Source: Linnemannia elongata
Lineage: Eukaryota > Mortierellomycota > Mortierellomycetes > Mortierellales > Mortierellaceae
Assembly: GCA_036320915.1 (NCBI GenBank)
Contig: JAXBDG010000002.1
Coordinates: 558,001 to 622,000 of the forward strand
Direction: 5' to 3'
Length of the DNA stretch: 64,000 nucleotides
Part shown: piece by piece, positions 33,061-45,923 of the stretch
Layout: every line of letters begins with the position of its first letter
Numbering within the stretch: the first letter of the stretch is position 1
Notes under the pieces: model-generated
Databases searched by the model: none
Seen by the model: only the letters and a program-made list of their open reading frames with translations
What the model was told of the DNA's origin: nothing
Position numbers and translations under genes: made by a program

Positions 33061-36000
33061 TTATGGTGCCGATCCTCGGACATGCCCTCCTCCTGCAAGG
33101 ACCATAAGCTCCTCCAGACCTGTAGGCATCCAGATCCCAGTATCCTCCGCCTTGACAAACGCCACCTCCTCTGTCATATGCACCAGAATGCCTCCTGCTG
33201 TACCCGTCGAGTTGCCGCCCAAACGATACAACGGCCGGCCAGACCGCTCGTGGGTCAACTTGGTCATTACGAACAAGAGAGAGTTTTGAGTCGCATAGTC
33301 CTGAACAAGCTCCTTGAACGAGACCGACTGGACCAAATGTTTCTTGGTCTGAAGACGGCCAAAGGAATCCAGCGAGGCGCCATTGGTCCCCGCTCCAGCC
33401 TTGCCCTTGCCCTGCGCCTGCGCTTGAGCCTGGGCCACATCTGCAGGGGCCATAATCTCCAGTCCTGCCATGAACTGGTTGATCATATCCAGGCCCTGCC
33501 TGAAGCCTGTCGCAACGCCTGTCTCCTGAAGCAGCTCGGCTGGGAACAATGACTTCCACCACTGATACCACTGAGAGACTTGATCGAGATCCGTGGTCGT
33601 AGGATGCGTGAGCCAGAGATAGAGGACCTGGTGCCACTTCGGGAAAAACTCGTTGACCAGCAAAGAACTGAATGTAGTGCTGGGGAAGAACGGGTACCAG
33701 GGCAGGACTGCTTGGAGGATCTCGATCTTTTGATCTCGAGGGTTCACCTCAAACGCGCCAAGTCCCTCCACCAACTTTGGTAATACCGACCGCAGCAGCA
33801 ACAGCTCCATATCGGCGGCCTCGAACACGCCCTTCCATGGTGACAGTACGGTAAGTGCACTTGGATCCAAAACTTGCCATGCAACTAACGCAGATGATAA
33901 TTTCCTGCGAACATCCCCAAACAGTTCTTGGTCCATGCGGGTCTGGCCCAGGATCGGCAGCCAAGGGTGAATCCATGTGTGGAGCATGAGCGAGTCACGA
34001 GGACTCCACTTCTCAATCTCCTTGTGGAGTTTCGGCAGAACCAGTTGGGTGATGATGTTGTCCTGCATGAACAATGGCAATACGGGTGGTGCCCAAGCTT
34101 CCAGTAACTCGATCACTGGGTCAGAGTCGCGGGGATCCCATGCGTTGTTCAGAGCTGAACGAACCTTGGGCAGCCAATGATGGTGAAGGAGACTCTCGTA
34201 GGCAGTCATAGAATCCTGGTGCGCCGGTTTTCCTCCGTAGTATCCGTTCCCGTCACCGTCGGCATTCGCGCCCGACCAGTTCTGACTGTAACTGACTTTG
34301 CTGGTCTTGAAGAGCTTCTGCCAATTGCGGAACAGTCCTGCGCCTCGCGTCGGATTCTTGAGAACGTCCCAGCCCTTGAACAGTTTCTTGAACGCGTCCT
34401 GAATAGCTGCAACAACCACCTGGTCCAGCTGATACATCTCGTACTCGTCGTAATAAAGCCCCGAAAAGAGGTCGAAGGGCTCCTGAAATGCCTTGGCAAT
34501 AAAATCCTCCTGAATCTCGATAGCCGTGACTCCTGTGGTATCGCTTGTCGAGAGGCGAATTTCGTCCGCAATCCGCGAGCACTCGTCCGTGATAGTCATG
34601 ACCTTGGCAAGTCGCTCGAGATCCAGCTCGTCCTTGTCGACCTGCTGCTGGATGCGAACACTTTCCTTCGCCAAAACTTGAATTCGGATATGATCAGCCT
34701 TTTGCGTGCGGGCCACCTGCTCCAGATCCGTCGTGGAGATGTCGGCCATCAATTCCATGTTATGCCGTAACTCTGGGAATCGCTCTTGAGACATGGCCAC
34801 TGCCGTTCTAATCTGGCTTGCCGAAGTCAGTTCTCGTACCTACGTAAACAACGTGAGATGGGTACTCTGGTTAATTGAGGTAGTTCTACCATTACTTGAT
34901 TTCGCTGTCATACAAACACATGCGAAAATACGGACTTTCGTTACGGGATTACATACCGTCTTTCCAGTCATATCCAAAATCTTTTGGGGTTGGGCTTGGG
35001 CCATGGGAAGATCTCCCGACTCGATCTCCTGCTGGATCTCTGCGGCTGTCTTGTACTCGATCTTGGGTCCCTTCCGGGAGCTGCGACTGCTCGTCTTTTT
35101 CCAACCATCCGTCTTGATCTCATATTCTGATTCCTTCTTCAAATTTCCCTTGGCTTTCCGTTTGTCCGGTTGCTCCTCCTCGTCCGAGCTGACAACAAGT
35201 CCGCGTCGTTTTTCCTCTGCGCGATCCTGCTCAGTCTTCTCCCTGAATCCCTTGAAGCCGATACCCATCTTGACAGGTCGCAACTTAGTCTGAATGGGCT
35301 CAACGATACCGGATCCACCGGCACCGAGACCATATCCTTTCTTCCATCCCATCTTCTCCAGCATCTTGAGACCGAATCCACTACCCTTGGCGGAGAAGGC
35401 ACCATAATCCTTGTCGACTTTGACAGGAGCGACAAAGGCAACCTCTGGCTTTGGACTAGATGCAGCAGCTGGTGAGCCTGGTCGAGGTGATGGGCTGTTG
35501 TCTTTTGAATCTGTGCCTTGGAAGCCAACTCTGTTCTTGAAAAAGCTCATGCTACCACCATTGCCATTCTTGGAGCGTTGGTGAATCCTGGGGCTGTTGT
35601 CGCGTGATGATGCGGACAATCCCGTGTCATTCGAGAGTCCGAGTCCCGCCTTGATCGATGCTGCCATGGCCTTGTTTTTGGTTTGAGTATTGTCAGGAGA
35701 TTCGGGTGTTGGAGTTAGAGCGACTTGTCCGATGACAGGTTTCGAGCCCATTTGAGGCCGCAGCACTTTGTCCTCATAAGCGTCGACTTCTTCCTGATCC
35801 TTCAGTCGCCCTGCTCTGAATGCGGCCTCTCTCTCCTCTCTCGCCAGTCTGTCCTCCTCATCCTCCTCGTCGACATCCATATCGTCACGGTCATCGCTAT
35901 CTGGATCGGATCCGTCATCAGAATCCCCTCCACGACCAGGGCCGTCAACGCCACCGTCCCTGTCATCGCCCATGGAGTCGTCGCTATCAGAGTAGGAGGG

Positions 36001-36582
36001 ATCGCGATCCTGATCTTGTGTCTCTGGTTCTGGTTCTGGCTTTGCAAAACGCACTTTACGAGGTTGCTTTTTGTGTGCCGTATTACTCGCCGTTGCATTT
36101 GCAGTAGAGGTAGCGGCAACAAACTCGAATCCTTCCCGCTTGCGCCCCTTGGAGCTGGATCCTCTTGACCGCGAACGTGCGCTGTCATCGTCGTCTGACT
36201 CCCAAAATGAGCCGTAGATCGCTTCGTTTTTGTTTCGTTTGCGGCGTCCACTGTGCGTAGGGTCTATTGTTAGTTGGGGGGGGGAGTAGGTGGAGGTGGG
36301 GGATTTGTCGGTTAATGATTCGATGCTATTCTTGAGAGAGGCAATAGATAGAATATCACAAAGAGCTCTTCAGTTGGCTGTGACGATGGAAGGAAAGGCA
36401 TGTCGGAAGTATTGTGAGCAAGAGCAATTGCTATGCAAAGTGTCGAGTGGAATACTGTGAAGTAACTTACCTCTGAATTGTTCTGCCTCGTCTTCGAGAT
36501 CTCTCTGGGAGACGCCTCTGTCGATGGGTTGGTCGTCGTCGGATGAGTACGAGTCCTCGAGTGCGTGCTTTTTCCGTCCCAT
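33061..36582 (-). CDS. Splicing factor TFIP11/Ntr1 (Spp382) family, G-patch and GCFC domains
   Basis: This family recruits and activates the Prp43/DHX15 helicase to take apart the intron-lariat spliceosome in the nucleus. Exons 36582-36471, 36263-34957 and 34839-33061 total 3198 nt, 1065 residues. The N-terminus is MGRKKHALEDSYSSDDDQP. The first junction gives DPTHSGRRKRNKNEAIYGSFW, matching the family's SGRRK-EAIYG block. Acidic and Ser-rich regions precede the G-patch at about residues 329-372 (GFGLKMLEKMGWKKGYGLGA). The C-terminal half is the GCFC-type helical domain (motifs YYDEYEMYQLDQVVVAAIQ, LELLEAWAPPVLPLF-like, HTWIHPWLPILG). It is longer than the human protein (about 840), mainly in the N-terminal linker. 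The first intron's acceptor is the CAATAG, not the nearer CACAG, because only it preserves frame. Confidence 0.93.
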
Positions 36583-37211
36583 TTGAAATTGTCCTTTTTT
36601 GAATGGCCGTGGGAGTTGCGTGAGTTGTGAGGGCGAGGGTGAGGGTGAGGGTGAGGGTGTAAAGAGGCGTATGTTTGGCTTTCGTAGGATAACGAAGAGT
36701 GAAGAGAGTGCTGTTTGTGAGTGAGTGTATCAGGCAAGGTGAGGGAGGCTGGAGAAGTACAGGACCATGCCTTCTTTCCTCTACCCAGCCCAAGCCACAA
36801 GCCACGAAAAATGGAGCAACCCAGCAACCCAGGAAGAAGCCCAGCCAGACATGAGCGAGTCTCAAATAGGAAGATTGGATTCAGAGAGAGAGTGTGTGTG
36901 TGTGTGAGAAAGAGAGACAGGCACCGCTTTTCTTTTTTTTACTTTTTGCCTACTGCCCCGTTTTGCTTCTTCTCCCTTTCTTTTTTATTCTCTTTCTTCT
37001 TTCCACCTTTATTTCCTTATCACACTCCACACTCACAGCTACTGCTTCTATTACCACAACCACCTTACTGTCTCTTTCACACCATCAACCGGACAGAATA
37101 TTCTTCTGCTGCTCATTCCAACAACAACAACAGCAACAACAACAACAACTCACCACGACGATAACAACCCAACAAAAGCAACTAATACAATAATAATACT
37201 GGCTGGACACT
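36583..37211. promoter_or_regulatory. Bidirectional promoter region, TFIP11-like and CBS-PB1 genes
   Basis: 629 bp between divergent starts. GAGGGT repeats near 36629-36660, a short GT/GA repeat at about 36886-36915, a pyrimidine-rich block at 36930-37020 and CAA repeats at 37119-37150 in the plus-strand leader. No TATA element seen. Confidence 0.45.
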
Positions 37212-40170
37212 ATGCTCCGTAACACAGGTTACCAAAAGTCCTCAGGAGGCTCCACTGTCGGCACTCCCTCCATGAAACGCACTACCGTCCCCTCGCCTTC
37301 AAACATCCCCGCACCAAGCACCCCCGAGGGCGTATCCGCTTCAGAGATGGCTCGCAAACGACAGGTCAGGAAGGACGATGCTATCCGCAAAAAGCTTGAC
37401 CAAGAACTGGGCAGAAAGAAGGCCTCCACCAGAGCCCACGGTTCAACCCGCCCTGTCCAAGGCACCGTCGGATCTCTTCGGTATGTCCATCTATAACCTT
37501 TCTCAACAACAATGCATACAGAAGAGAGAAGGAGAGAATGACGACTTTGTCTGTCGAGATAATCAAGTTCCGTCTGTTTATCGTTTCGGGAAGGATTATA
37601 GCTGACTGTTTTGTACTTTCCCCTTCGTTTTGTGTTTGTGACCTCTTAGGCCTTCCCCAGCATTGACCCTTCCCGATACAGCGATGGTGATTGATGCAGC
37701 AAGGTAAAGAATGTGTATCCAGTAATATGACGTCCATATGGATATTTGTTTTGAACTAGATAGAAAAGTAAAGAAGGGAAAAAAGAAAGGTCCTTCTTAA
37801 CTCACCACATGTTACTGCATCTCTGTTCTTTTATGCTCCTTCTTCCATCAACTAGAATTATGGCCGCCAAGAGGTAAGCACACATGTCGTACGACACATG
37901 ACGTCCTTTATTCTTTTCAAGCCGGCCTTTTCTGACAGCTAAAGTGAGGCATGCGCGAACATGATCTAAAAAGATGTCAATTGCTCACCTATCCGATACC
38001 CTCTTTGTTTCATAATCTACCCCCCGCCTTTGTACCGGAATGTAGAGCCGATGCCGTTCTTGTCATCGATGCACAGGAGCAGACCCTCGTCGGTAAGTTC
38101 CTCAACACCAACACTCAAGTGACCATCTAAAAGAACCAAACGCAGGACCTCCTTATTCTTGCTTCCCCTAGAAAACGAAAAACAAGGATCACAGAAGGAG
38201 CAACAGGAACGAAAGGAACAAAAGGATGAAAAACACCACAAAAAAAAAAAATAAAAAATGAGAGAGACTGGTTGGACTAACCGGGGAAATCGATATCATT
38301 GGCTAGGTATCATGACCGACAAGGATCTCGCCTTCCGTGTCGTTGCTGAAGGACTCGATGTCCGCAACACCCTCATCGCCCAAGTCATGACCAAGGTACT
38401 ATATACTTGTTGTTACTCCGCTTTTGTTTGTTTTCTCTGTTCTCTGTCAGTTTATGATGGCCAATATAGCATTGGGTTATTTTTTAACTTTTTGATGTTT
38501 TCTGGCGTATCTTTAGAACCCCTTCTGCGTGACAACCGATACCAATGCTACAGATGCACTCAACAAGATGGTCAGCGGTGGATTCCGTCATTTGCCTTGC
38601 TTGAATGCGGATGGTAAGAAAAAATGCGAACATTGCAATGATGCTGTGAGAACTAGATATGATAAGGAATGGTATTAACTTGGCGCCTGAAAACTTTTTC
38701 TCGCGCTTACTCATAGGCGATGTTGTTGGTTTGCTGGATATCACAAAGTGTCTGTACGAGGCACTGGAAAAACTGGAAAAGGCCAACAAATCATCCAAGC
38801 AGCTTGTCGATGCTCTGCAAGGAATGCAGTCGGAATGGTCTCAGGCTGCCAATCCCGATTTGCAAAACTATGTCGACCTTGTAAGTGCCAGCCATGTTCA
38901 ATTGGCGTGCGCGTTTTTTCAGCATTTCAAGATGCAGTCATGTTAACAATATATCCCGGATACCTGTTCTTTGATAATCGCTGCCCTGACGATAGATGAG
39001 AGAGAAGATGGCGTCACCCGACTTGAATACGATTCTGGATGAGCATCATGGTGTTGCGGAGATTGGCACCAAGACATCGGTCCGTGAGTCTGCTCGTATC
39101 ATGAAGCAGTACCATACCACTGCCAGTTTGGTCATGGAGGAGGGTCGCATTGCTGGAATCTTTACAACCAAGGTATGCTAAGATAACACTCTGCGTACAT
39201 GTACAGCATGTTTTTATATACACCTTGAGCGCGAAGCACCTAACGATTTGATGGTGATTCTTTCTATTCTACCTTATAGGATATTGTTGTCAGAGTGATG
39301 GCTGCAGGATTGGAGCCCGATAGGACCTCAGTGATCCGTGTCATGACACCTCATCCCGACACTGTCCCATCAAACATGACTATTCTGGACGCTTTGAAGA
39401 AGATGCACGATAACCATTACCTTCATTTGCCTGTCGTGGATGGTCAAGGTCAGATGGCTGGTCTGGTAGATGTTCTTCAGGTCTCCTTTGCAATGTTAAA
39501 CCAGATGAACACTATTCAGGGTGACAGCGCGTCTTCGGAGGGTCAGGGTCCTGTCTGGAACAAATTCTGGGAATCAACCTTTGCGAGAGAGGAGACAGGC
39601 TCTGAGATCTCTGCATCGGACGTTCGATCAGGATATGTTGCAGCGCAATCGGATATTCATTATGGCGGTGGCAGCGTGATGGATTCTTCACTTCGCCTTG
39701 ATTCGTCGGGAATGGCCCCTCTCTCTGGAACAGACGATGTTGGAAACGAGTTCACATTCAAATTCCAGGAGAGCAGTGGGCAGGCTCACCGGTTCTCCTC
39801 GAGTACGAGGTCGCTTGCCGAGTTGCGCAACAAGATTATTGAGAAGATTGGCGGACTGGAGGCAGGCACCGATGTTGTGCTGAGCTACTGCGATGAGGAG
39901 GGTGATAATGTTATGATCCTTCAGGACAGCGACATTGTGGATGCAGTCCAGATGGCATACCGGAGCCAGTCGTCATTGGTCCGTCTCTCTGTGACAATCT
40001 CTTCAAAAGAAGCCAAGAAGGCACCGACGGCGGTTGAGGGAGCAGCACCTCGCGCTCCTGCAGTCGAGGCTGGCCCTGGTGGATTGAATCCAGTTATTAT
40101 CTCTGGAGCAGTCGGACTTGGTGTTGGACTTGTCCTCGCACTTGCATTCACATTCATGAAAAAGAACTAG
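37212..40170 (+). CDS. CBS-PB1 domain protein with C-terminal membrane anchor
   Basis: CBS pairs sense adenosyl ligands and PB1 domains pair with other PB1 or OPCA modules; fission yeast Mug70 and plant CBSCBSPB proteins share this build, but the cell role is poorly known. Nine exons: 37212-37480, 37650-37703, 37856-37873 (18 nt), 38046-38092, 38307-38395, 38517-38613, 38717-38880, 38996-39172 and 39280-40170; 1806 nt, 601 residues. Four CBS-type repeats can be followed: ADAVLVIDAQ to GIMTDKDLAFRV, TDALNKMVSGGFRHLPCL to DVVGLLDI, SVRESARIMKQYHTTASLV to GIFTTKDIVVRV, and TILDALKKMHDNHYLHLPVVD to GLVDVL. PB1 spans about 461-545 (FTFKFQESSGQAHRF, OPCA-like YCDEEGDNVMILQDSD). A single helix at about 576-598 followed by MKKN makes it a likely tail-anchored protein. 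Pro/Ser-rich disordered N-terminus. Confidence 0.93.
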
Positions 40171-40564
40171 AGCTGCTCATTGTCGTCCCTTCTTTTCCGT
40201 TACTTGCTTTTTTTTGCACATCCTCTCTTTTACGACTCATGCATTATTAAACGAAAATGAACAAACATAATTTTACGTGTTCGGGCTGAAAATCAAGCAC
40301 TAACATCTTGAGGCGGGCCAGCACTTTGTCTTTGGTCAAAAGGCGAAGTCAACAGATGGCCTTAGACGTGTTCGCTATATCGTACGATATATCGATCAAC
40401 TCAATCGGATGAGGCTGACACTCGTTTATGATTTACTTCGTGATGTACATGTTTTATTGGAGGGGTGCTGTTATTGTTGTTGTTGTTGTTGTTGTCGTTG
40501 TTGTTGTTGTTTCAAGTAGCTCGTTTCTTTCAAGTTTTCCAGCCTCAGGTATTCCCTTTTTTTT
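40171..40564. other. Convergent intergenic region with GTT repeat
   Basis: Between the 3' ends of the CBS-PB1 gene and the oxidoreductase gene. Contains a GTT microsatellite at 40471-40512. Confidence 0.7.
40471..40512. repeat. (GTT)n microsatellite
   Basis: About a dozen GTT units with one GTC interruption. Confidence 0.85.
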
Positions 40565-42584
40565 TTACAGTTTAGAAACCGTAAGATTGGCATTCTGGTC
40601 CAAAAGACGACGAACCAAGATCTGTCCAAACGCATGAGCAGGCGTCAACACACCTCCCGTGACCTTATTCTCTGACCGGACTAAATCCTCGCTCTTGATA
40701 ATACACATCGCGCCCTCGACCAAGTAACGACAGGTCTCGGCGTATCCTGGGTCACCTCCTTGAATGACTGCCAAGGCACGGACGGGTTTGGCGTCTGCGG
40801 TACCCTCGGTGTTCTCGGGGAGGGCGGATTCTCCGATAACGTGGACTGTGAATCTGCCCTTGGCGATGGATTCGTCAGAGGGTCCCTCACCCGGGGCAGG
40901 CATAAAGCGATTCTGGATGAACCTGCGCAGGGGACCGATTGTCAAGGCGGCGCCTCCGATACCCATGCCGATGGCCGCAGTTGCTGCCGAAAATAATCCA
41001 GGCGCGCTCATTGATTCACTATCATTCAATACCAAATTCATTCAAAACAGATAATTAGTATCCAAGTAACCAATGTTTAGCCTACGAGTGAAAACCAAAC
41101 AACTCAAAGAAAAATGTCTTACTGATAAGTGAACTGAGGTCCATAACCATCGCCATTGGCCTCAACGGCCAATCCATGACTACGCTTGACAATCTTCTCG
41201 TTCGAGGACGACATGACAAAGTATGTCTGCCACTTTTGGAAGTCGCGATCGTAGTGAACCGTTGGCATTGAGATCTTGGCGGGGGGAAGCTTGTCGTGAA
41301 CTGACTCGGGGACCAATTGGTTCTGGTCGACCATCGCGCCGACGCTTCCTTGCTTGTCAGCGATAATGTTGCAGACTGATGCCAAAGTACCCCCCGAGGC
41401 TAATTGTCGATAATATGAAAGGAAGTGCCGTTAAAGCGCGATTCATAGATGTAGCCGGTCATTAGATTGACAAATAAAATGGTAAATGGGTATACCTGCT
41501 CCACGGAAGGACAACAAGGACGCCTTAACAGACTTGGTGGGGAGACCGTACTCCTTGCGGATAAAATCGACAACCCTAGCGACAGCAAGGAAGAAATAAT
41601 TTCACGGCAGTATTAGCATCTTCTCCTTCGATGATTCTTATTCCTGACGCATTCAAAAGCACTGAGATGAAAAGGCCATTGCATTTACATTTTCGTTCCG
41701 ATGTCTGAAGGAACAGAGTCGAAACCACACTGAGGGACCAGGATGACGTTCTTCTCAACGGCTTCCTTATGGTATTTGTGAACGATGTTCTATGTAGTTG
41801 AGGGTAAAAGGATAACAAGTTTAGCCTCCAACCTAGTTGATAGAATAGCAAAAAGACCAACATGAACTATCTTTGATGAAGCTTACGTTGACGAAGGGAG
41901 TCTCTCCGGTTGAGTCAACGTAGTGGGTACCCTGCTTGACACAGGCGGCAACAAGGGGTTCTCCATACTGCATAAAGGGTCCAACGGTGCTGATAACAAC
42001 CTTGGTCTGGGCGGTCATGGCCTCCAATGACTCTGGGCTAGAAGCGTCAGCTTTGATGATGGGGAGAGACTAGATATTGAAAACAGGAAAAGGAAGACGT
42101 CATGGACATGTCAGAGAAGGAGCAAACTTGATGGTTTTATTTCTTAACCATTGTCCCGAGCCGCTGTGCAGTGTTGACCAAACAAGGTGCGACGCAAAAA
42201 CAGTAATGGCGGTCGAACTTACGGAAAGGGCGGGGTTGATAGCGACGAGCTTTTCGCGGACCTCCTCCAGCTTTGGGACGCTGCGACCGGCAATCGCCCA
42301 GCGAACACCCTCAGTGTAGGTGCGTGCGAGGTACTGCAGAAAAGGGGTTTCAAGAGAAGTAAAAGCAAGTGTTTTTGTTAATAATGTGCTGGATACACGA
42401 AATAAAGGAAAATGATACAAAGTTTGCCTCCACATGTTAATTAACAGTATTTGTGTGTGTCGTTAAATGCATAAGGGGTGTTTGGAATTGGTTGGGCGAT
42501 TGGTATTTCTTTTACCTGGCAGGTTCTCAGACCGGTGAAGCCAGTGGCACCATAGATGATCAAATCGTACTCTCTGGCGACCAT
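40565..42584 (-). CDS. Saccharopine dehydrogenase-like oxidoreductase (SCCPDH / trans-enoyl reductase type)
   Basis: Proteins of this type have an NAD(P)-binding Rossmann domain and are found on lipid droplets or membranes (animal SCCPDH) or in lipid biosynthesis (mycobacterial trans-acting enoyl reductase). They are not the lysine-pathway enzyme. Seven exons: 42584-42516, 42333-42223, 42069-41887, 41789-41689, 41575-41496, 41399-41123 and 41018-40565; 1275 nt, 424 residues, a normal length. The N-terminus MVAREYDLIIYGATGFTG carries the GxTGFTG nucleotide-binding loop. Then come WAIAGRSVPKLEEV, VVISTVGPFMQYGEPLVAAC, HYVDSTGETPF and CGFDSVPSDIG, the family core. Near 340-355 there is a hydrophobic Gly/Ala-rich segment (GLFSAATAAIGMGIGGAAL) that may bind membrane. 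Natural substrate unknown. Confidence 0.93.
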
Positions 42585-42977
42585 TATTGAAGATATGAAT
42601 GTATGTGGTTGTGAGGAAAGGGGAAGGGAAGTAAAGTGGAAGGGAGTTGATGTACAAAAAGAAATGAATGAGAAAGACGAATAAAAGGTGAATGAAGAAA
42701 CTTTTTTTTTTTATCTCACCTACTGCCGTCATTTTAAGAATTTTTCTCGATCGGTCCGACCCGATCACATAAATGCACATGAAATACTTTTTCGCAACCC
42801 GCACATCCCACCGACGCAATTAGTGCGCTCGTTCCACTTTCAGCTCACAAATCAAACATCAACAATTACGTGGATCCTACTGCCCGTTCGGCAACTAAAG
42901 ACGCCGTTCATAGGCATTGCTATCTATATTTCATTTGTAATTGACTATGGTGGAACCATATAACAACATTGTAATTT
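42585..42977. other. Intergenic region
   Basis: Tandem minus-strand genes: 5' leader of the oxidoreductase and 3' end of the CHERP-like gene. No other feature seen. Confidence 0.6.
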
Positions 42978-45163
42978 TTACTGAGGAAAGCGTGCTGGCT
43001 GGAATGCTGGTCGCGAAGGCGACTGTTGCTGCTGCTGTTGTTGTTGAAACTGCGGTTGATGTGGATGTTGTTGTGGGTTGGATCCAAGGCCAAATTTCCG
43101 CATTGGAAAAGCATCCTCCGTCACCCGATGCCTTGGTCCTGCATCTCGACTCCTGCTTCGACCCCTTCCTCGACTCACACTCCTGCTCCTACTTCTACTC
43201 CTGCCCCTGCTCCTACTACGGCTGCGACTAATGGTCCTTCCTCGATTCCTGCTTCTGCCCCGACTTGCGCTTCGATCTCGGCTTTCCCTCCTACCCTGAC
43301 GACGATACTGGGGTGAACTGCTCCTGGATCGACTTCTTGAATACGACCGGGATCTTGATCGAGAATTACGTCTTCTTGACGGTGACAGTGACCGCGAACG
43401 GCTCCTTGAAGGTGTTCCAGAAAATGAACGTCTCCTTACCCCCATCTCTCTCTTGTGACCAGAAGTATTAGACCGTTGGCGGCTGCGACGCCGACGTGGG
43501 TTCTCAGAGAATGCCTCTTTCCGCTTGCCACCGTGGTTCCTGTAAAACCCGTTCAATTGGCCCTCGTGCCACCCTTCGTCGCCCTTCGCGAGCTCTTCCG
43601 CCTTGATTGCGTCTGTCTCCTGCACCAACTGGGCGACACTATCCAGCAAAACCTTGTCCTGATGCGCTTTTTTCTTGAAGGGGACCGACACGTATGCTGG
43701 CAATGGCTCGTAATAGTCTGCGTCAGCCTCGATCTTGGAGATCATCTGTCCTGCATGCAACTCGCGTGTGAGAACATCCCGGTGAGTCGGCTCTGGAGGA
43801 GGTGGGGCTAGGGCTGGCGTTGGTACCACTACTGGGACATTCCGTGGAGGATGCGAGAAGTGTGGTTGTTGGAACGGAGCCGGTTGTTGATGGTTTTGAA
43901 ATGTAGGCGCCTGAGGGTAAGGATTAGGTTGGTGGAGGAATGGTGGTGGTGGAACTCCTTGAGGTGGATGCTGAGGCACGGGAATATTCCCATGAAAAGG
44001 AGGAAATCCTGGGTTTGGTCCTGGAGCTTGCGACATCCAAGGCTCAGAGTGGTGGGGCATCTGCTGAGGGTGAGCGTGAGGGTGTTGCGGGAACGGATGT
44101 TGGTTTTGCATCTGCTGCTGTTGCTGTTGTGGGTGGTGCGGAAAACCAGGGTACTGGTGTGAAAAAGGTTGCTGAAACTGCGGCTGTAGTAAGAAATTCT
44201 GTTGCTGGTGAGGGTGATGTTGAAACTGGTGAGGTGGTGGAGGGTGTGGATGAAGGTGAGGAGGCGGATGGAAGGGCTGTCCCTGCGGTGGCTGCCACTG
44301 CTCTTGTGTAGGCGTGGATATTGGTCCTTGTCCGTTGTTTGGCAGTAGCGGTGGACGCTTGACATGCATTTCCATAGAGTCGATCATGACTGGTGGGAAA
44401 AACTCTCTGTTCCTCCAAATGTCCAAAACCTATCGTGAGAAATTGGTGGCGATCGTTAGATGAAATAGTGTTCATCATTTAACTTGGCAATTCCATTTCA
44501 TTGTTAACTAGAAGCCAGTACCTTGATGACGCGTTGCCTTTGACTATCGTCGACTCCCGGGAAAAAGTACGCGGCGCGTAACATTGGGACAAGACTGGGG
44601 TGGATTGCGTCCTTGATCCACTGCTGCTGCTTCCGTTCGCAATGCGATAGAATGTCGTTGGTGAGGTACACGATATGCAGTTTCTCGTCGAATGTTTGCC
44701 GCGAGATGGCAATCGAAACCAAGGCGCGTACAAGGAGGTCGTACTGTTGTGGGTTCTGACAAAAGTGAACAACCCAGTTCTTTCCTGCCTTTGATAGTCC
44801 AGAGATGTGGAATCAAAAAGATATTAGCCAAATGCTCTTGCTATGAAGTTGCCTACATAATAAGATAAATGAGGATACTGCTTTCTAGTTCATCTCCTGC
44901 TCAGCAAGTTGTACCTGAATATTGGCCTGGGAACAGTCCTTCATGAGCATCTCCAGGTGGTCAGTTAAGGCAGCAATGTCGACGACGGAAATCCCTTTGT
45001 TTTGCTGAACAAAAGCTGCAAGGGCAAGCTGGATGGCCGCGTGCTGTGCTTCGCTATTCTGCCCTGCATTATCAACTGTTTGCTGCTGCTGTTGTTGTGA
45101 TGGTGGTGGAGTTTGCTGTAATGGCATTCCGTAGCCTCCAGGCGAGAAGGCAGGCTTGTCCAT
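42978..45163 (-). CDS. CID-domain SR protein, CHERP-like
   Basis: CHERP/SR140-type proteins associate with the U2 snRNP and RNA polymerase II through a CTD-interacting domain (CID). Exons 45163-44915, 44788-44522 and 44429-42978 total 1968 nt, 655 residues. Residues about 50-200 form the CID (AGKNWVVHFCQNPQQYDLL, TFDEKLHIVYLTNDILSHC, VIKVLDIWRNREFFPPVM). A Pro/Gln/His-rich segment of about 180 residues follows. Next is a conserved block ISKIEADADYYEPLPAYVSVP and GWHEGQLNGFYRNH, the counterpart of the CHERP stretch before its RS region, then a long Arg/Ser domain and a Gln-rich end. The SURP module and the C-terminal G-patch of animal CHERP are not visible, so the protein is shorter. The CID and RS calls are firm; CHERP orthology is probable, not proven. 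Confidence 0.85.
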
Positions 45164-45923
45164 GGCCGATCCTTTGAGGTAAAGTTGATAAAAAAAGCTT
45201 GTTCGTACACCTTTTGTCGCTAATAAGGGAATAATCATGTGACGATTTTGGCTCAGTGTGGTTTCCCCGCGCACTAGTCTTCTTTTCTCGACACCTCTGT
45301 TCCCCTCCTGGCATCATCATCATCATTCTTCCCTCGTACCCCACCTGGTGTCTTCACACTTCTCTGCCCATCCACACTTTCCTATTCCCTTCCTTACCCT
45401 TTCTATCTCCATTTATAACCTCCTGTTTCCTTTTCTTTGCACCAATTACTTGGATCAACTACAACGGCGCCGTCCTCTTTTTTGACCACTTTTTACGTTT
45501 TTTCCTTAAGTGTGGAGACCTGCCTTGGTTGGTACTCTTTTCCCTTCTCCAACCAACCCACAAGCGAGCACCTGTTTCTTTCGATTCTCCGCCCTCACCA
45601 TCTTCTCTTTCTTCCTTCTCCACTCTTTCCCTCTTCCTTTCTCTTTTCCTCTTCTCTTTACAACCCATCCACCTTGGTACTCCCATCCACCTCCACTCCG
45701 CCAGCTTCCGCTGCTACTCTCTCTCACACACCAACGTCCTCAAGTCTCGGTACATATATAGCTGGCAATCGACAATCATCCCTCCTCTTAACGAAAATAC
45801 CTATACTCTCCTTCCCCAACAGCTGGAGTTGAACAACAACAGTTCCATTCATAACTAACATCACACTCTCCTTCCCTCCTTTTCACTTTTCAATAGTCAT
45901 CGACAGTAATAACCGCCCCATCA
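45164..45923. promoter_or_regulatory. Bidirectional promoter region, CHERP-like and bHLH genes
   Basis: 760 bp between divergent starts. A very pyrimidine-rich tract covers about 45480-45720 on the plus strand, probably leader and promoter of the bHLH gene. A TATATATA-like element lies at 45752-45758. Confidence 0.45.
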
